Of a stretch of DNA of 64,000 nucleotides, positions 37,253 to 45,442 are shown one piece after another. Origin of the DNA: Methanobrevibacter smithii ATCC 35061 (GTDB taxonomy: Archaea > Methanobacteriota > Methanobacteria > Methanobacteriales > Methanobacteriaceae); assembly GCF_000016525.1 (NCBI RefSeq), contig NC_009515.1:1204501-1268500 (forward strand). The letters are read 5' to 3'. The position numbers were made by a program, and so were the translations under genes. How positions within the stretch are numbered: position 1 is the stretch's first letter; each line of letters opens with the position of its first letter. The notes beneath the pieces are model-generated. The model was not told the origin of the DNA. It saw only the letters and a program-made list of their open reading frames with translations, and ran no database searches.

Positions 37253-38527
37253 ATGGAACTTTTAAGATATGAGGATATTGATTTATCACAAACTGTTAAA
37301 AGATCAGAAGAAGATGTAAACAATGTTTTAGACACCGTATCTGATATTTTAAAAAATGTTAGACAAAATAAAGATCAATCCTTAAAAGATTATACACAAA
37401 AATTCGACAAAGTCATAATAGATAATTTAAAAGTTACAGATGAAGAAATAAAAGAAGCTTATGATACATTAGATGACAATTTATTGGAAGCTCTGAAAAA
37501 AGCGGCTGCAAATATTGAAAAATTTCATAAAAAAGAAATTCCTGAAGAATGGAATATTGAAGTTAGAGAAGGCATAACTGCCGGACAAATTGTAAGACCA
37601 ATAAACAGTGTTGGCTGTTATATTCCAGGGGGAAGAGCAGCTTACCCCTCTACAATTCTAATGACTGTGATTCCTGCAAAAATAGCGGGAGTTAAAAAAA
37701 TTATCTGCTGTTCACCTCCACAAAAAGACGGTAAAATAGGTGATGCAATTTTAGTAGCTGCTCATTTAGCCGGAGCCGATGAAATATATAAAGTAGGTGG
37801 GGCTCAGGCTATTGGAGCTATGGCTTATAGTACCGAAAGCATTCCTAAAGTTGAAAAAATTGTAGGTCCTGGAAACATTTTCGTAACCGCTGCTAAAAAA
37901 TTAGTGTATGGAGAAGTGGACATCGAGTTTCCGGCAGGACCGTCTGAAGTGCTAATACTTGCAGATAAAACAGCTAATGCAGAATATATTGCTACAGACA
38001 TATTATCACAAGCAGAACATGACCCTAAAGCATCCTGCTTTTTTGTAACAGATGATGAAAACTTAGCTGAAGATGTTTTAGAATTTGTAGATAAAAAAAC
38101 TGAAGATGCTCCAAGAGCTGAAATCATAAAAGAAGCTCTGTCTAATAGCGGAAAAATTATCCTTACTAAAAACTTTGAAGATGCAGTATATGTTACAAAT
38201 GAATATGCTCCGGAACACTTAGTTATTATGACAAAAGATGACGAAAGCACATTAAGTCAGATAAATAATGCAGGATCTATATTTTTAGGAAAATATTCTC
38301 CAGTTGCATGTGGAGATTATGGATCCGGAACTAACCATGTACTTCCAACAGGTGGAGGAGCTAAAATGTATTCCGGATTGTCTACAGAATCATTTATTAA
38401 AAAACCGACAGTTCAAAAAATCACACAGGAAGGTTTGGAAAAAATATCAACAACATGCATCCCAATAGCTGAATATGAAGGATTATTTGCACATGTTGAC
38501 TCAATCAAAACCAGATTAAATAAATAG
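37253..38527 (+). CDS. hisD: Histidinol dehydrogenase
   Basis: A 424-residue NAD and Zn enzyme for the last two steps of histidine synthesis. Motifs are [84 protein letters not shown] (Zn-binding Gln/His), [10 protein letters not shown] (catalytic Glu-His) and [15 protein letters not shown]. It sits 5 bases behind ilvD. The promoter is presumably that of ilvD. Confidence 0.97.
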   Translation: MELLRYEDIDLSQTVKRSEEDVNNVLDTVSDILKNVRQNKDQSLKDYTQKFDKVIIDNLKVTDEEIKEAYDTLDDNLLEALKKAAANIEKFHKKEIPEEWNIEVREGITAGQIVRPINSVGCYIPGGRAAYPSTILMTVIPAKIAGVKKIICCSPPQKDGKIGDAILVAAHLAGADEIYKVGGAQAIGAMAYSTESIPKVEKIVGPGNIFVTAAKKLVYGEVDIEFPAGPSEVLILADKTANAEYIATDILSQAEHDPKASCFFVTDDENLAEDVLEFVDKKTEDAPRAEIIKEALSNSGKIILTKNFEDAVYVTNEYAPEHLVIMTKDDESTLSQINNAGSIFLGKYSPVACGDYGSGTNHVLPTGGGAKMYSGLSTESFIKKPTVQKITQEGLEKISTTCIPIAEYEGLFAHVDSIKTRLNK

Positions 38528-38597
38528 TCTGGTTTATTTTTTATTTTTCATATGCTTGCCAAAAGCATTAATTATAACTAATATATAATAATTAACC

Positions 38598-39716
38598 ATG
38601 TCCACTTTACATAAGATGAAAGTTTTAACTGACTCTGCTCAGTACGATTTATGCGACTATGTAAATCATCAAAAATCATCACAAGTAAATCTGCCTGGAA
38701 TATACCATGCTACAGGCCATAATGGATGCCAAATACCATTATTTAAAACACTGCTTACAAATAAATGCAAAAATGACTGTAAATACTGCATTAATCAATC
38801 CAAAAGAACTTTCACCAGATTAGAATTAAAACCTGAAGAACTAGCTAAAGCTTTTATGACCTACTACAATAAAGGTCTTGTAAACGGTTTGTTTTTAAGT
38901 TCAGGTATTGCAGACAATGAAGATTCTACAATGGAAAAAACAATAGAAACCTGCAGATGTCTTAGAAAAGATTACGGTTACGATGATTATATACATCTAA
39001 AAATAGTTCCGGGAGCATCAAAAGATTCCATTAAAAGAGCTATGGCGCTTGCCAACAGAGTCAGTATTAATATTGAAGCCGCTACACCAAGCGGTTTGGC
39101 TGAACTGTCATCTACAAAGGATTATAAAAAAGATATACTGAAAAGATTACATTGGATAGATTCACTTGAAAACAGTTCTACAACATATCCAAATTCTACT
39201 CACACTACACAGTTAATTATCGGTGCAAATAACGAAACAGATAAGGAAATTCTACATAGAATAGATAAAATATACAAGAATTCCAAATTGCACAGTGCAT
39301 ATTACAGTGGATTTACACCGATTGAAGGTACTGAATTTGAAAAAAAAGACAGCTGCAATAGCCAAAGAGTAGGCAGACTTTACAATGCCGACAGTTTATT
39401 AAATGATTATAATTATAAACTTAAAGAATTGGTATTTGAAGATGATGACAGATTATCCCTAAATATTGATCCTAAAATTTTAGCTGCAAGTAATATGAAT
39501 ATATTTCCTGTAGAAATTAATAATGCACCATTTATTGACCTGATAAGAGTTCCAGGTATTGGTGTAAAATCAGCTAAAAAAATAATTTCTATTAGAAAAA
39601 GATATAAGTTTACAAAAAAAGAAGAGTTAAAAAGATTGGGAATAGCTGTAAATAGGGCTGAAAAATACATTAAATTAGATGGAGAATATCAGCCTAGTTT
39701 AGATATCTTCGAATAA
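38598..39716 (+). CDS. Radical SAM protein with C-terminal helix-hairpin-helix (DNA modification/repair type)
   Basis: A 372-residue protein. CKNDCKYCINQ (about residues 55-65) is the CxxxCxxC SAM/4Fe-4S motif. TIM-barrel core follows, with FLSSGIADNEDSTMEKTIE and VSINIEAATPSGLAEL. The C-terminal ~70 residues form a helix-hairpin-helix unit (FIDLIRVPGIGVKSAKKIISIRKRYKFTKKEELKRLGI) able to bind DNA. This architecture fits the putative DNA modification/repair radical SAM family often linked to a uracil-DNA glycosylase gene. No glycosylase gene is adjacent here. Its end overlaps the SegB-like gene by 18 bases in convergent orientation. Confidence 0.85.
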   Translation: MSTLHKMKVLTDSAQYDLCDYVNHQKSSQVNLPGIYHATGHNGCQIPLFKTLLTNKCKNDCKYCINQSKRTFTRLELKPEELAKAFMTYYNKGLVNGLFLSSGIADNEDSTMEKTIETCRCLRKDYGYDDYIHLKIVPGASKDSIKRAMALANRVSINIEAATPSGLAELSSTKDYKKDILKRLHWIDSLENSSTTYPNSTHTTQLIIGANNETDKEILHRIDKIYKNSKLHSAYYSGFTPIEGTEFEKKDSCNSQRVGRLYNADSLLNDYNYKLKELVFEDDDRLSLNIDPKILAASNMNIFPVEINNAPFIDLIRVPGIGVKSAKKIISIRKRYKFTKKEELKRLGIAVNRAEKYIKLDGEYQPSLDIFE

Positions 39717-40436
39717 TTCCCAAATCTCAGGATATTTTTTAGAAACCGCTTCATCAATTAAAACTGAAGCTTCTTTACTAATACTGAATTCAGGTTCTGT
39801 TTTTCTTAAATACCTGAATACTGCTGCAGATTGTGAAGACCATAAAGTTATTCTTGGATTTTTATCAACAATCTCTTTAACTTCAGCCACATTCTCTAAA
39901 ATTTTTTCCTGTTCTTTTTGATCTTGTATGCTTTCTTCATCACTTTCACTGCCAGGTAAGTCTTCGGATGATGTTTCAATATTTTCAGCTTCCTCTTGGT
40001 TGATATCCTCATCAGTATCATCTTCCACAGTATCTATTTGTTGGTTTTCACTAGATTCATCTTCTTCTACAATATTTTCTTGAATATTTTCATCATCTAC
40101 AATATCTTCACTAGATTCCTCTTCTTCACAAGTATCATCATCAAAAGATTTTGTATCTTCTACAATTTTATCACTGGACTCTTCATTTTCAGAAATTTTC
40201 TCCACAATTTTCTCGCTAGATTCATCATTTTCAGAAGTTTCTTCTACAATTTCTTCATTAGAATAATTATCTTCATCAACATTTTCTACAACATCCTCGT
40301 TAGATTCTTCCTGTTTTTCATCTTCACCTAACATGTCTTCTAAAGATACTGCAGAATTACTGTCAAAATCCTCATCATAAAAATCAGGAATTAAAGAATC
40401 TAATCCTTTACCTAAACCTGTTGATTTTTTAGCCAT
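39699..40436 (-). CDS. SegB/ParB-like partner of ParA: GLGKGLDSLIP tail, acidic linker, possible RHH domain
   Basis: A 245-residue protein in three parts. Residues 1-20 carry TGLGKGLDSLIP, the N-terminal ParA-contact motif of bacterial ParB (KGLGKGLxALI). Residues 21-180 are an extremely acidic low-complexity linker of imperfect repeats (SSEKIVEKISENE, SSDKIVEDTK, SSEDIVDDEN). Residues 191-245 form a small ordered domain: strand NPRITLWS, helix SAAVFRYLRK, then SISKEASVLIDEAVSKKYPEIW, a layout compatible with ribbon-helix-helix DNA binding, as in archaeal SegB and plasmid omega/ParG. The ParB nuclease-fold and HTH core are absent. The start codon abuts the ParA stop (TAG then ATG), with GGAGGTAATTAG as ribosome site. 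A DNA partition role is inferred. Confidence 0.7.
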   Translation of the reverse strand: MAKKSTGLGKGLDSLIPDFYDEDFDSNSAVSLEDMLGEDEKQEESNEDVVENVDEDNYSNEEIVEETSENDESSEKIVEKISENEESSDKIVEDTKSFDDDTCEEEESSEDIVDDENIQENIVEEDESSENQQIDTVEDDTDEDINQEEAENIETSSEDLPGSESDEESIQDQKEQEKILENVAEVKEIVDKNPRITLWSSQSAAVFRYLRKTEPEFSISKEASVLIDEAVSKKYPEIWELFEDI

Positions 40437-41213
40437 CTAATTACCTCCATCACGTTCTATAATTTCTTTAGCTAAACTTAGATAAGCTTTTGTACCTGTA
40501 CTTTCAGAATCATAAATTAAACAAGGTTTACCATAACTTGGAGCTTCAGCTAACCTGATATTTCTTGGAATCACAGTATTAAATAACAGATTAGTGCTTC
40601 CAAAATGATTTTTAAGTTCCTTGTAGACATCCTTACTGAGCCTTGTTCTTTTATCATATAATGTCAGAAGAATACCTTTGATTGGAACAGGTGTTCTAAG
40701 CCTCTTTTTAACTAAGTTAATAGTATTAATCAAATCAGCCACACCTTCCAATGCATAATACTCTGCTTGGATAGGTATAAGAACACTGTCAGCTGCAACT
40801 AATGCATTAACAGTTATAACACCTAAAGAAGGAGGTAAATCAATAAAGATATAGTCAAATAAAGGAGGTAAATCCTTAAGTGTTTCCTTTAAAACAATGT
40901 GATAATTTTCCTTTTTACTTAATTCAACCCCTGCTCCACTTAATGAAATATTACTTGGGACAATGAATAAATTCTTGATAAATGTAGGGATTGTTACTTT
41001 TTTAACACTTACATCCCCAATAATTGCATCATAAATAGTATTTTCTAATTTTGTTTTATCAATACCGAAGCTAGTAGTTGCATTACCCTGAGGATCCATA
41101 TCAATTACCAAAACACTTTTACCCATTACAGCTAGTGAAGTTGCTGTATTAACTACAGTTGTAGTCTTTCCACAGCCTCCTTTTTGATTCATTACAGCTA
41201 TTATTTCACTCAT
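40437..41213 (-). CDS. parA: ParA/Soj/SegA-type Walker ATPase
   Basis: A 258-residue partition ATPase. The deviant Walker A motif MNQKGGCGKTTTVVNTATSLA is at residues 8-28, with the signature first Lys. Walker A' (VLVIDMDPQGNATTSFGI) and Walker B (DYIFIDLPPSLGVITVNAL) follow. NTVIPRNIRLAEAPSYGKPCLIYD is the classic Soj C-terminal segment. Such ATPases bind DNA non-specifically as ATP dimers and move cargo held by a centromere-binding partner, here the downstream gene. Only a short leader with AAGGAG (near 41221-41227) separates the start from a 518-base heptad repeat array that may contain the promoter and centromere. Confidence 0.92.
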   Translation of the reverse strand: MSEIIAVMNQKGGCGKTTTVVNTATSLAVMGKSVLVIDMDPQGNATTSFGIDKTKLENTIYDAIIGDVSVKKVTIPTFIKNLFIVPSNISLSGAGVELSKKENYHIVLKETLKDLPPLFDYIFIDLPPSLGVITVNALVAADSVLIPIQAEYYALEGVADLINTINLVKKRLRTPVPIKGILLTLYDKRTRLSKDVYKELKNHFGSTNLLFNTVIPRNIRLAEAPSYGKPCLIYDSESTGTKAYLSLAKEIIERDGGN

Positions 41214-41236
41214 TAATTAATTCTCCTTATAAATGA

Positions 41237-41754
41237 TAAGTTCTAAGTTATTAGAAATAAGTTTTAAGTTATATCTTACAAGAGATAACTTCTAAGTTAT
41301 AACTTAAAAGAAATAACTTTTAACTTTTAAGAAATAAGTTAAAAGAGATAACTTATAGGATATAACTTAAAAGAAATAATTTTTAACTTTTAAGAGATAA
41401 CTTAAAAGAAATAACTTTTAACTTTTAAGAAATAAGTTAAAAGAGATAACTTATAGGATATAACTTAAAAGAAATAACTTTTAACTTTTAAGAGATAACT
41501 TAAAAGAAATAACTTTTAACTTTTAAGAGATAACTTAAAAGAAATAAGTTTTAACTTTTAATTAATAACTTATACCTCATAACTTAAAAGAGATAAGTTT
41601 TAAGTTAAAAGGTTTAATGTATAAGTTATATTTTATAACTTCTATCTTATAAATTCTATGTTTTAAGAAATAAGTTATAAATTATAAAGAATAAGAAATA
41701 AGTTAATAGTTATTAGTTATAACTTATCAGTTATAAGTTATAAGTTATAAATTA
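41237..41754. repeat. Array of 74 contiguous, in-phase 7-bp units next to parA
   Basis: From 41237 every seventh base starts a new unit without one insertion or deletion through 41754 (518 bases, 74 units). By my reading 21 units are TAACTTW and 15 are TAAGTTN, the reverse-complement orientation of the same word; most others are AAAGAAA, AAAGAGA, TAAGAAA or TAAGAGA, with more divergent units toward the right end (e.g. TATCTTA, TAAATTC). Stops occur in all frames, so it is non-coding. An extra weaker unit TAAATGA precedes at 41230. The size, phase and mixed direct/inverted order are what an array of binding sites for a dimeric RHH protein would look like. Confidence 0.95.
41314..41509. repeat. 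Two tandem 98-bp higher-order repeats inside the heptad array
   Basis: The 14-unit blocks 41314-41411 and 41412-41509 are identical by my reading except for one base (TAATTTT versus TAACTTT in the tenth unit). The last five units of the block are present a third time at 41510-41544. This shows growth of the array by recent duplication of multi-heptad blocks. Confidence 0.9.
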
Positions 41755-41981
41755 TAAAAATATTAAAATTAATCAAATATAAATTATTAATATTGTATAA
41801 GTCAAAAGCAATTGCTTTGAATTTTTCTATAAAACTAAGTAGGTATTACTTAAATCCATTATCGAATATTATGACAAATAATAATTTTACATCTAAAAAA
41901 CAGGTCATATCTAAATACAGAAGCAATTCTTAAATTAAAATATTCAAAAAAATAAAGAAAGAGTAGAGAATTAATCTCACT
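41755..41981. other. Spacer between heptad array and trpB2 stop
   Basis: This AT-rich spacer contains AATTTATATTTG on the minus strand near 41775-41785, a possible TATA element for a parA transcript that would include the array. It also has a hairpin CAAAAGCAATTGCTTTG at 41804-41820 that may end the trpB2 transcript. No ORF is seen. Confidence 0.4.
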
Positions 41982-43283
41982 CTATTTACTGTTTGGCATT
42001 TCACCAGAGAAATAATTTGCATAACCTTTTAAATCCAGCATACCATGTCCTGAGAAGTTAATAACAATGGTTTTTTCTTCTCCAGTTTGTCTGCATTTAA
42101 TAGCTTCATCAATACCTGCCTTAATTGCATGAGTAGTTTCCGGTGCCGGAACAATTCCTTCACATTTAGCAAATTGAATTCCTGCATTAAATACGTCTCT
42201 TTGATGAGCTGTTACAGGATTGATATATCCTTCATGTGCAAGTAATGAGATTTGTGGACACATTCCATGGTATCTTAAACCTCCTGCATGTACAGATGGT
42301 GCTACAAAGTCATGGCCTAAGGTATACATTTTAAGAAGTGGAGTAAATCCATTTGAATCTCCAAAGTCGTATTCATATTTACCTTCAGTTAATGTTGGAC
42401 ATGCACTCGGTTCTACTGCAATAAATTTAGTATCACTGTTTCCATCAAGTTTATCTTTAATAAATGGATATAAAGCACCTGCAAAGTTACTTCCACCACC
42501 AACACATGCAATCATAGTGTCTGGTTCTTCATTAGCTATTTCCAATTGTGTTTTAAGTTCCTGACCGATGACAGTTTGATGTAACATTACATGGTTTAAC
42601 ACACTGCCTAAAGTGTATTTTACATTGTCATTGTTTAGAGCTTCTTCCATTGCTTCTGAAATAGCTATTCCAAGTGATCCTACATGGTCAGGGTTTTCAG
42701 CCAATACTTTACGTCCAAATTCTGTATTTTCACTTGGGGAGGCAAAGACTTCTCCGCCATAAATATTCATGATGTTTTTCCTGTCTGGCTTTTGATTAAA
42801 TGATACTTTAACCATATATACAGTACAGTCCAAATCAAGTAATGAACAAGCAAGTGACAAAGCAGTTCCCCATTGTCCTGCACCAGTTTCGGTTGTTAAT
42901 CTTTCAACACCTTCTTTTTTAGCAAAGTATGCCTGTGGAATTGCACTGTTTAATTTATGTGATCCCGTAGGAGAAGTATCTTCCCTTTTGTAATAAATTT
43001 TAGCTGGAGTGTTGAGCTTTTCTTCAAGACGTTTAGCTCTAAATAACGGAGTTGGCCTTCCCATCTGCATGTATAACTCCCTTACTTTTTGTGGAATCTT
43101 AATGTATCTTTCAGTTGCAAACTCCTGGTCCAGTGCCGCTTTTGTAAATGCTTTTTGCAAATCTTCAATTTGATTTCTTCCTTCACTATTTTTTGGCATT
43201 GGAAGTTCACAAGGTAAATCAGCGTTAATATTGTACCATTTTTTTGGCACTTCTTCAGAGGATAATTCTATTTTATAATTCAT
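41982..43283 (-). CDS. trpB2: Tryptophan synthase beta chain, TrpB2 type
   Basis: A 433-residue PLP enzyme. [46 protein letters not shown] has the PLP lysine (HKLN). The insertions and sequence [23 protein letters not shown] mark the TrpB2 branch rather than TrpB1. The glycine loop [15 protein letters not shown] binds the PLP phosphate. TrpB2 makes tryptophan from indole and serine, or salvages indole. It stands alone, without trpA, and has TGTACA boxes upstream, so it is probably tryptophan-regulated. Confidence 0.93.
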   Translation of the reverse strand: MNYKIELSSEEVPKKWYNINADLPCELPMPKNSEGRNQIEDLQKAFTKAALDQEFATERYIKIPQKVRELYMQMGRPTPLFRAKRLEEKLNTPAKIYYKREDTSPTGSHKLNSAIPQAYFAKKEGVERLTTETGAGQWGTALSLACSLLDLDCTVYMVKVSFNQKPDRKNIMNIYGGEVFASPSENTEFGRKVLAENPDHVGSLGIAISEAMEEALNNDNVKYTLGSVLNHVMLHQTVIGQELKTQLEIANEEPDTMIACVGGGSNFAGALYPFIKDKLDGNSDTKFIAVEPSACPTLTEGKYEYDFGDSNGFTPLLKMYTLGHDFVAPSVHAGGLRYHGMCPQISLLAHEGYINPVTAHQRDVFNAGIQFAKCEGIVPAPETTHAIKAGIDEAIKCRQTGEEKTIVINFSGHGMLDLKGYANYFSGEMPNSK

Positions 43284-43300
43284 ATTAATAGATTGTATAA

Positions 43301-43336
43301 TGTACTATTTAAAACTTTACTGTACACTTTTGTACA
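43301..43336 (-). promoter_or_regulatory. TRP-box-like TGTACA repeats at the trpB2 promoter
   Basis: TGTACA occurs at 43321-43326 and 43331-43336 (10 bases apart) and TGTACT at 43301-43306. They flank a minus-strand TATA-like element TTTTAAATA at about 43305-43313. TGTACA is the TRP-box core bound by TrpY in Methanothermobacter. The placement next to TATA suits repression by blocking promoter access. Confidence 0.7.
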
Positions 43337-43373
43337 ATTAATATTTTAATAGAATAAAAACCTATTTAGAAAT

Positions 43374-44408
43374 ATGAAAATTTTAGCTATTGATGTTGGA
43401 ACAGGAACTCAGGACATACTAATTTATAATGACGAAAAAGAGCTGGAAAACTCAATTAAATTAGTTCTGCCTTCTCCACACTTATACATTTCCCAACAAA
43501 TTAAAGAAATTGAAAATGACATCTATTTTGACGGTGAAATAATGGGTGGGGGAAAATTAAAAAAAAGTATTCTTGAACATATGGAAAAAGGTTACGATGT
43601 AGTGATGGAAGCAAATTGTGCTAAAACAATAAGAGATGACCTTGAACAGGTTAAATCATATGGAATTAAAATAGCTGATGAAAATAAAAGCTATGAAGGA
43701 TACACTAAAATCCATTTAGGAGATATAAACATTAGAAAGTTATCTGAATTTGTATTAGGATATGATTTAGACTTTGATATTGATAAAATAGCTATTGCAG
43801 TTCAAGACCACGGATACAATGAGAATATGGGAGACAGGGACTTCAGATTTGAAAAAATCAGAGAAAAATTAAATGAACCTGTCGAACCTGAAAGCTTTGG
43901 ATTCCGTGAAAATGTTCCAGAGTACTACTCCAGAATGAAAGCAGTAGAAAAAACCCTTAAAAAAGAAGGTATTGAAGAAACACCTCTTTTAATGGATACA
44001 AAATTTGCTTCAATAGCTGGAATGTGCTATGATGAAGAAGCTTCCAAATTAAACAGTTTTATAGCTATTGATATTGGAAACGGACATACTACTGCAGCAT
44101 CAATAGAAAATGGTAAAATTCAGGGATTATTTGAGCACCATACTTCTAATTTAACTGCTGAATCACTTGAAAATTACATTAACAGACTAGCTAGTGGAGA
44201 AATTACAAATGAAGAGATTTACAATGACCATGGTCATGGAGCACATGTTCTAAATCCAATATCTAAACTAGAAAAAGTCATTGTCAGTGGCCCTAAAAGA
44301 GAATTGATTGAAAAAACCAACCTTGACTGGCACCATGCATGTCCCGGAGGAGATGTTATGATGACCGGAACTATTGGACTAATCAAAACTATTGAATGGA
44401 ACGAATAA
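43374..44408 (+). CDS. DUF1786 family protein (ASKHA-fold, uncharacterised)
   Basis: A 344-residue protein with two phosphate-binding segments of the actin/Hsp70/sugar-kinase fold: MKILAIDVGTGTQDILIYN at the start and FIAIDIGNGHTTAASIENGKI about residue 225. It has a late GPKRELIEK and HACPGGDVMMTGTIGLI. It matches the archaeal DUF1786 family, sometimes mislabelled pyruvate-formate-lyase-activating enzyme, and the true function is unknown. Conserved histidines (DHGYN, DHGHGAHVLN, WHHACPGGD) suggest metal or substrate binding. The PHP protein gene starts one base after its stop, so the two probably work together. Confidence 0.8.
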   Translation: MKILAIDVGTGTQDILIYNDEKELENSIKLVLPSPHLYISQQIKEIENDIYFDGEIMGGGKLKKSILEHMEKGYDVVMEANCAKTIRDDLEQVKSYGIKIADENKSYEGYTKIHLGDINIRKLSEFVLGYDLDFDIDKIAIAVQDHGYNENMGDRDFRFEKIREKLNEPVEPESFGFRENVPEYYSRMKAVEKTLKKEGIEETPLLMDTKFASIAGMCYDEEASKLNSFIAIDIGNGHTTAASIENGKIQGLFEHHTSNLTAESLENYINRLASGEITNEEIYNDHGHGAHVLNPISKLEKVIVSGPKRELIEKTNLDWHHACPGGDVMMTGTIGLIKTIEWNE

Positions 44409-44409
44409 A

Positions 44410-45069
44410 ATGTATAGGCTAGATTCTCATATACACTGCCAGTATTCTCCAGACTCTTCTACAAAAATAGATGATATCATAAAAAAATCTATTGAAGATA
44501 AAATTGATATCATAGCTATCAGCGATCATAATACAGTAGAAGGTTCTAAAGTTGCAGTCGAAAAAACAAAAGATACTGAGAATCTGCTTGTAATTCCTTC
44601 AATTGAGATTTCATCTTCTAAAGGACATATTCTTGGATTTGGCTGTGAAGAAGTAGTTCCAAGAGATTTGGAACCTGAAGAAACAATTGACATGATTCAT
44701 GACCAGGGAGGATTGGCTATTATTCCACATCCTTTTTGTTTTTACAGACACGGACTATTATGTAAAAGCAACCCTGATGAATTAAATTTTGATGCTATAG
44801 AAACAAGAAATGCCCGTTTTATCGTTGGATGGTGTAACTTTAAAGCTAAAAAATTAGCTGATAAAAAAAACATACCACCATTAGGAGCAAGCGACTCCCA
44901 TTATATTGACTTTTTAGGTGACTGTTACAGTCTAATTGACTGTGAATTAGATATTGATAGTGTTTTAAAATCTATTAAAAAAGGTCAGGTAGAGGCTCAC
45001 GGAAAGGGAACTTCAAATATAAAATTATCAAAATATCTATTTGACAAGCATGTCCGTAAATTATATTAA
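44410..45069 (+). CDS. PHP-domain metal-dependent phosphoesterase
   Basis: A 219-residue protein of the PHP superfamily. LDSHIHCQYSPDSSTKIDDII (HxH metal motif), IIAISDHNTVEG (DHN), VIPSIEISSSKGHILGFGC, AIIPHPFCFYRHG and the late GASDSHYIDFLGDCY provide the trinuclear metal site. Such proteins hydrolyse phosphoesters such as histidinol phosphate, nucleotides or 3'-phosphates. I start at ATG 44410, one base after the DUF1786 stop; the earlier ATG at 44392 is inside that gene. It could be a small-molecule or oligonucleotide phosphatase. Confidence 0.85.
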   Translation: MYRLDSHIHCQYSPDSSTKIDDIIKKSIEDKIDIIAISDHNTVEGSKVAVEKTKDTENLLVIPSIEISSSKGHILGFGCEEVVPRDLEPEETIDMIHDQGGLAIIPHPFCFYRHGLLCKSNPDELNFDAIETRNARFIVGWCNFKAKKLADKKNIPPLGASDSHYIDFLGDCYSLIDCELDIDSVLKSIKKGQVEAHGKGTSNIKLSKYLFDKHVRKLY

Positions 45070-45091
45070 AAAAAATAAGGGATAATAAGAG

Positions 45092-45370
45092 TTATTCACT
45101 CTTTTTTACAATTTTTATCTCAATAGTTGAAACATTTGTTTTTTCACCATTGTAAGTGTCTATTTGTTCTGTAGCAATACTAATATCCTCAACATCAGCG
45201 TTTGGGATAAACCCATTTCTAACAATTTCTGCAGTGTCTACGGCACGACTAATAGCTTTACCTCTTGCTTTAAGAGATACATGGTCTGCACCACCGTTAA
45301 ATTGTGTCACTACTGCTAGAACATAGTTCATTACTGGTTTACTACCAATAAAGATAACATTTTCTTCCAT
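45092..45370 (-). CDS. albA: Alba DNA/RNA-binding protein
   Basis: A 92-residue chromatin protein. [51 protein letters not shown] matches Alba; the conserved binding Lys of crenarchaeal Alba is in the GSKP region. It dimerises and coats DNA or RNA. Together with the histone at 61.3 kb it represents the nucleoid proteins of this organism. It is a stand-alone gene convergent with the PHP gene. A TATA-like AAATTATACAC on the minus strand lies near 45405-45415. Confidence 0.95.
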   Translation of the reverse strand: MEENVIFIGSKPVMNYVLAVVTQFNGGADHVSLKARGKAISRAVDTAEIVRNGFIPNADVEDISIATEQIDTYNGEKTNVSTIEIKIVKKSE

Positions 45371-45442
45371 AGTATCATGACTCCATATAGACTGTTATAC
45401 AGTTAAGTGTATAATTTTTTTAACATATAAATATTGCTTTAG

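Noticed and set aside
39996-40331. Long opposite-strand frame (111 codons) over the acidic linker
   Set aside because: It is the mirror of GAA/GAT-rich codons and gives a Phe/Ile-only product; it is a shadow of the SegB-like gene.
41221-41760. Heptad array as a CRISPR or as coding repeat
   Set aside because: There are no spacers and no 20-40-base repeats with unique sequence between them, and stop codons occur in every frame on both strands.
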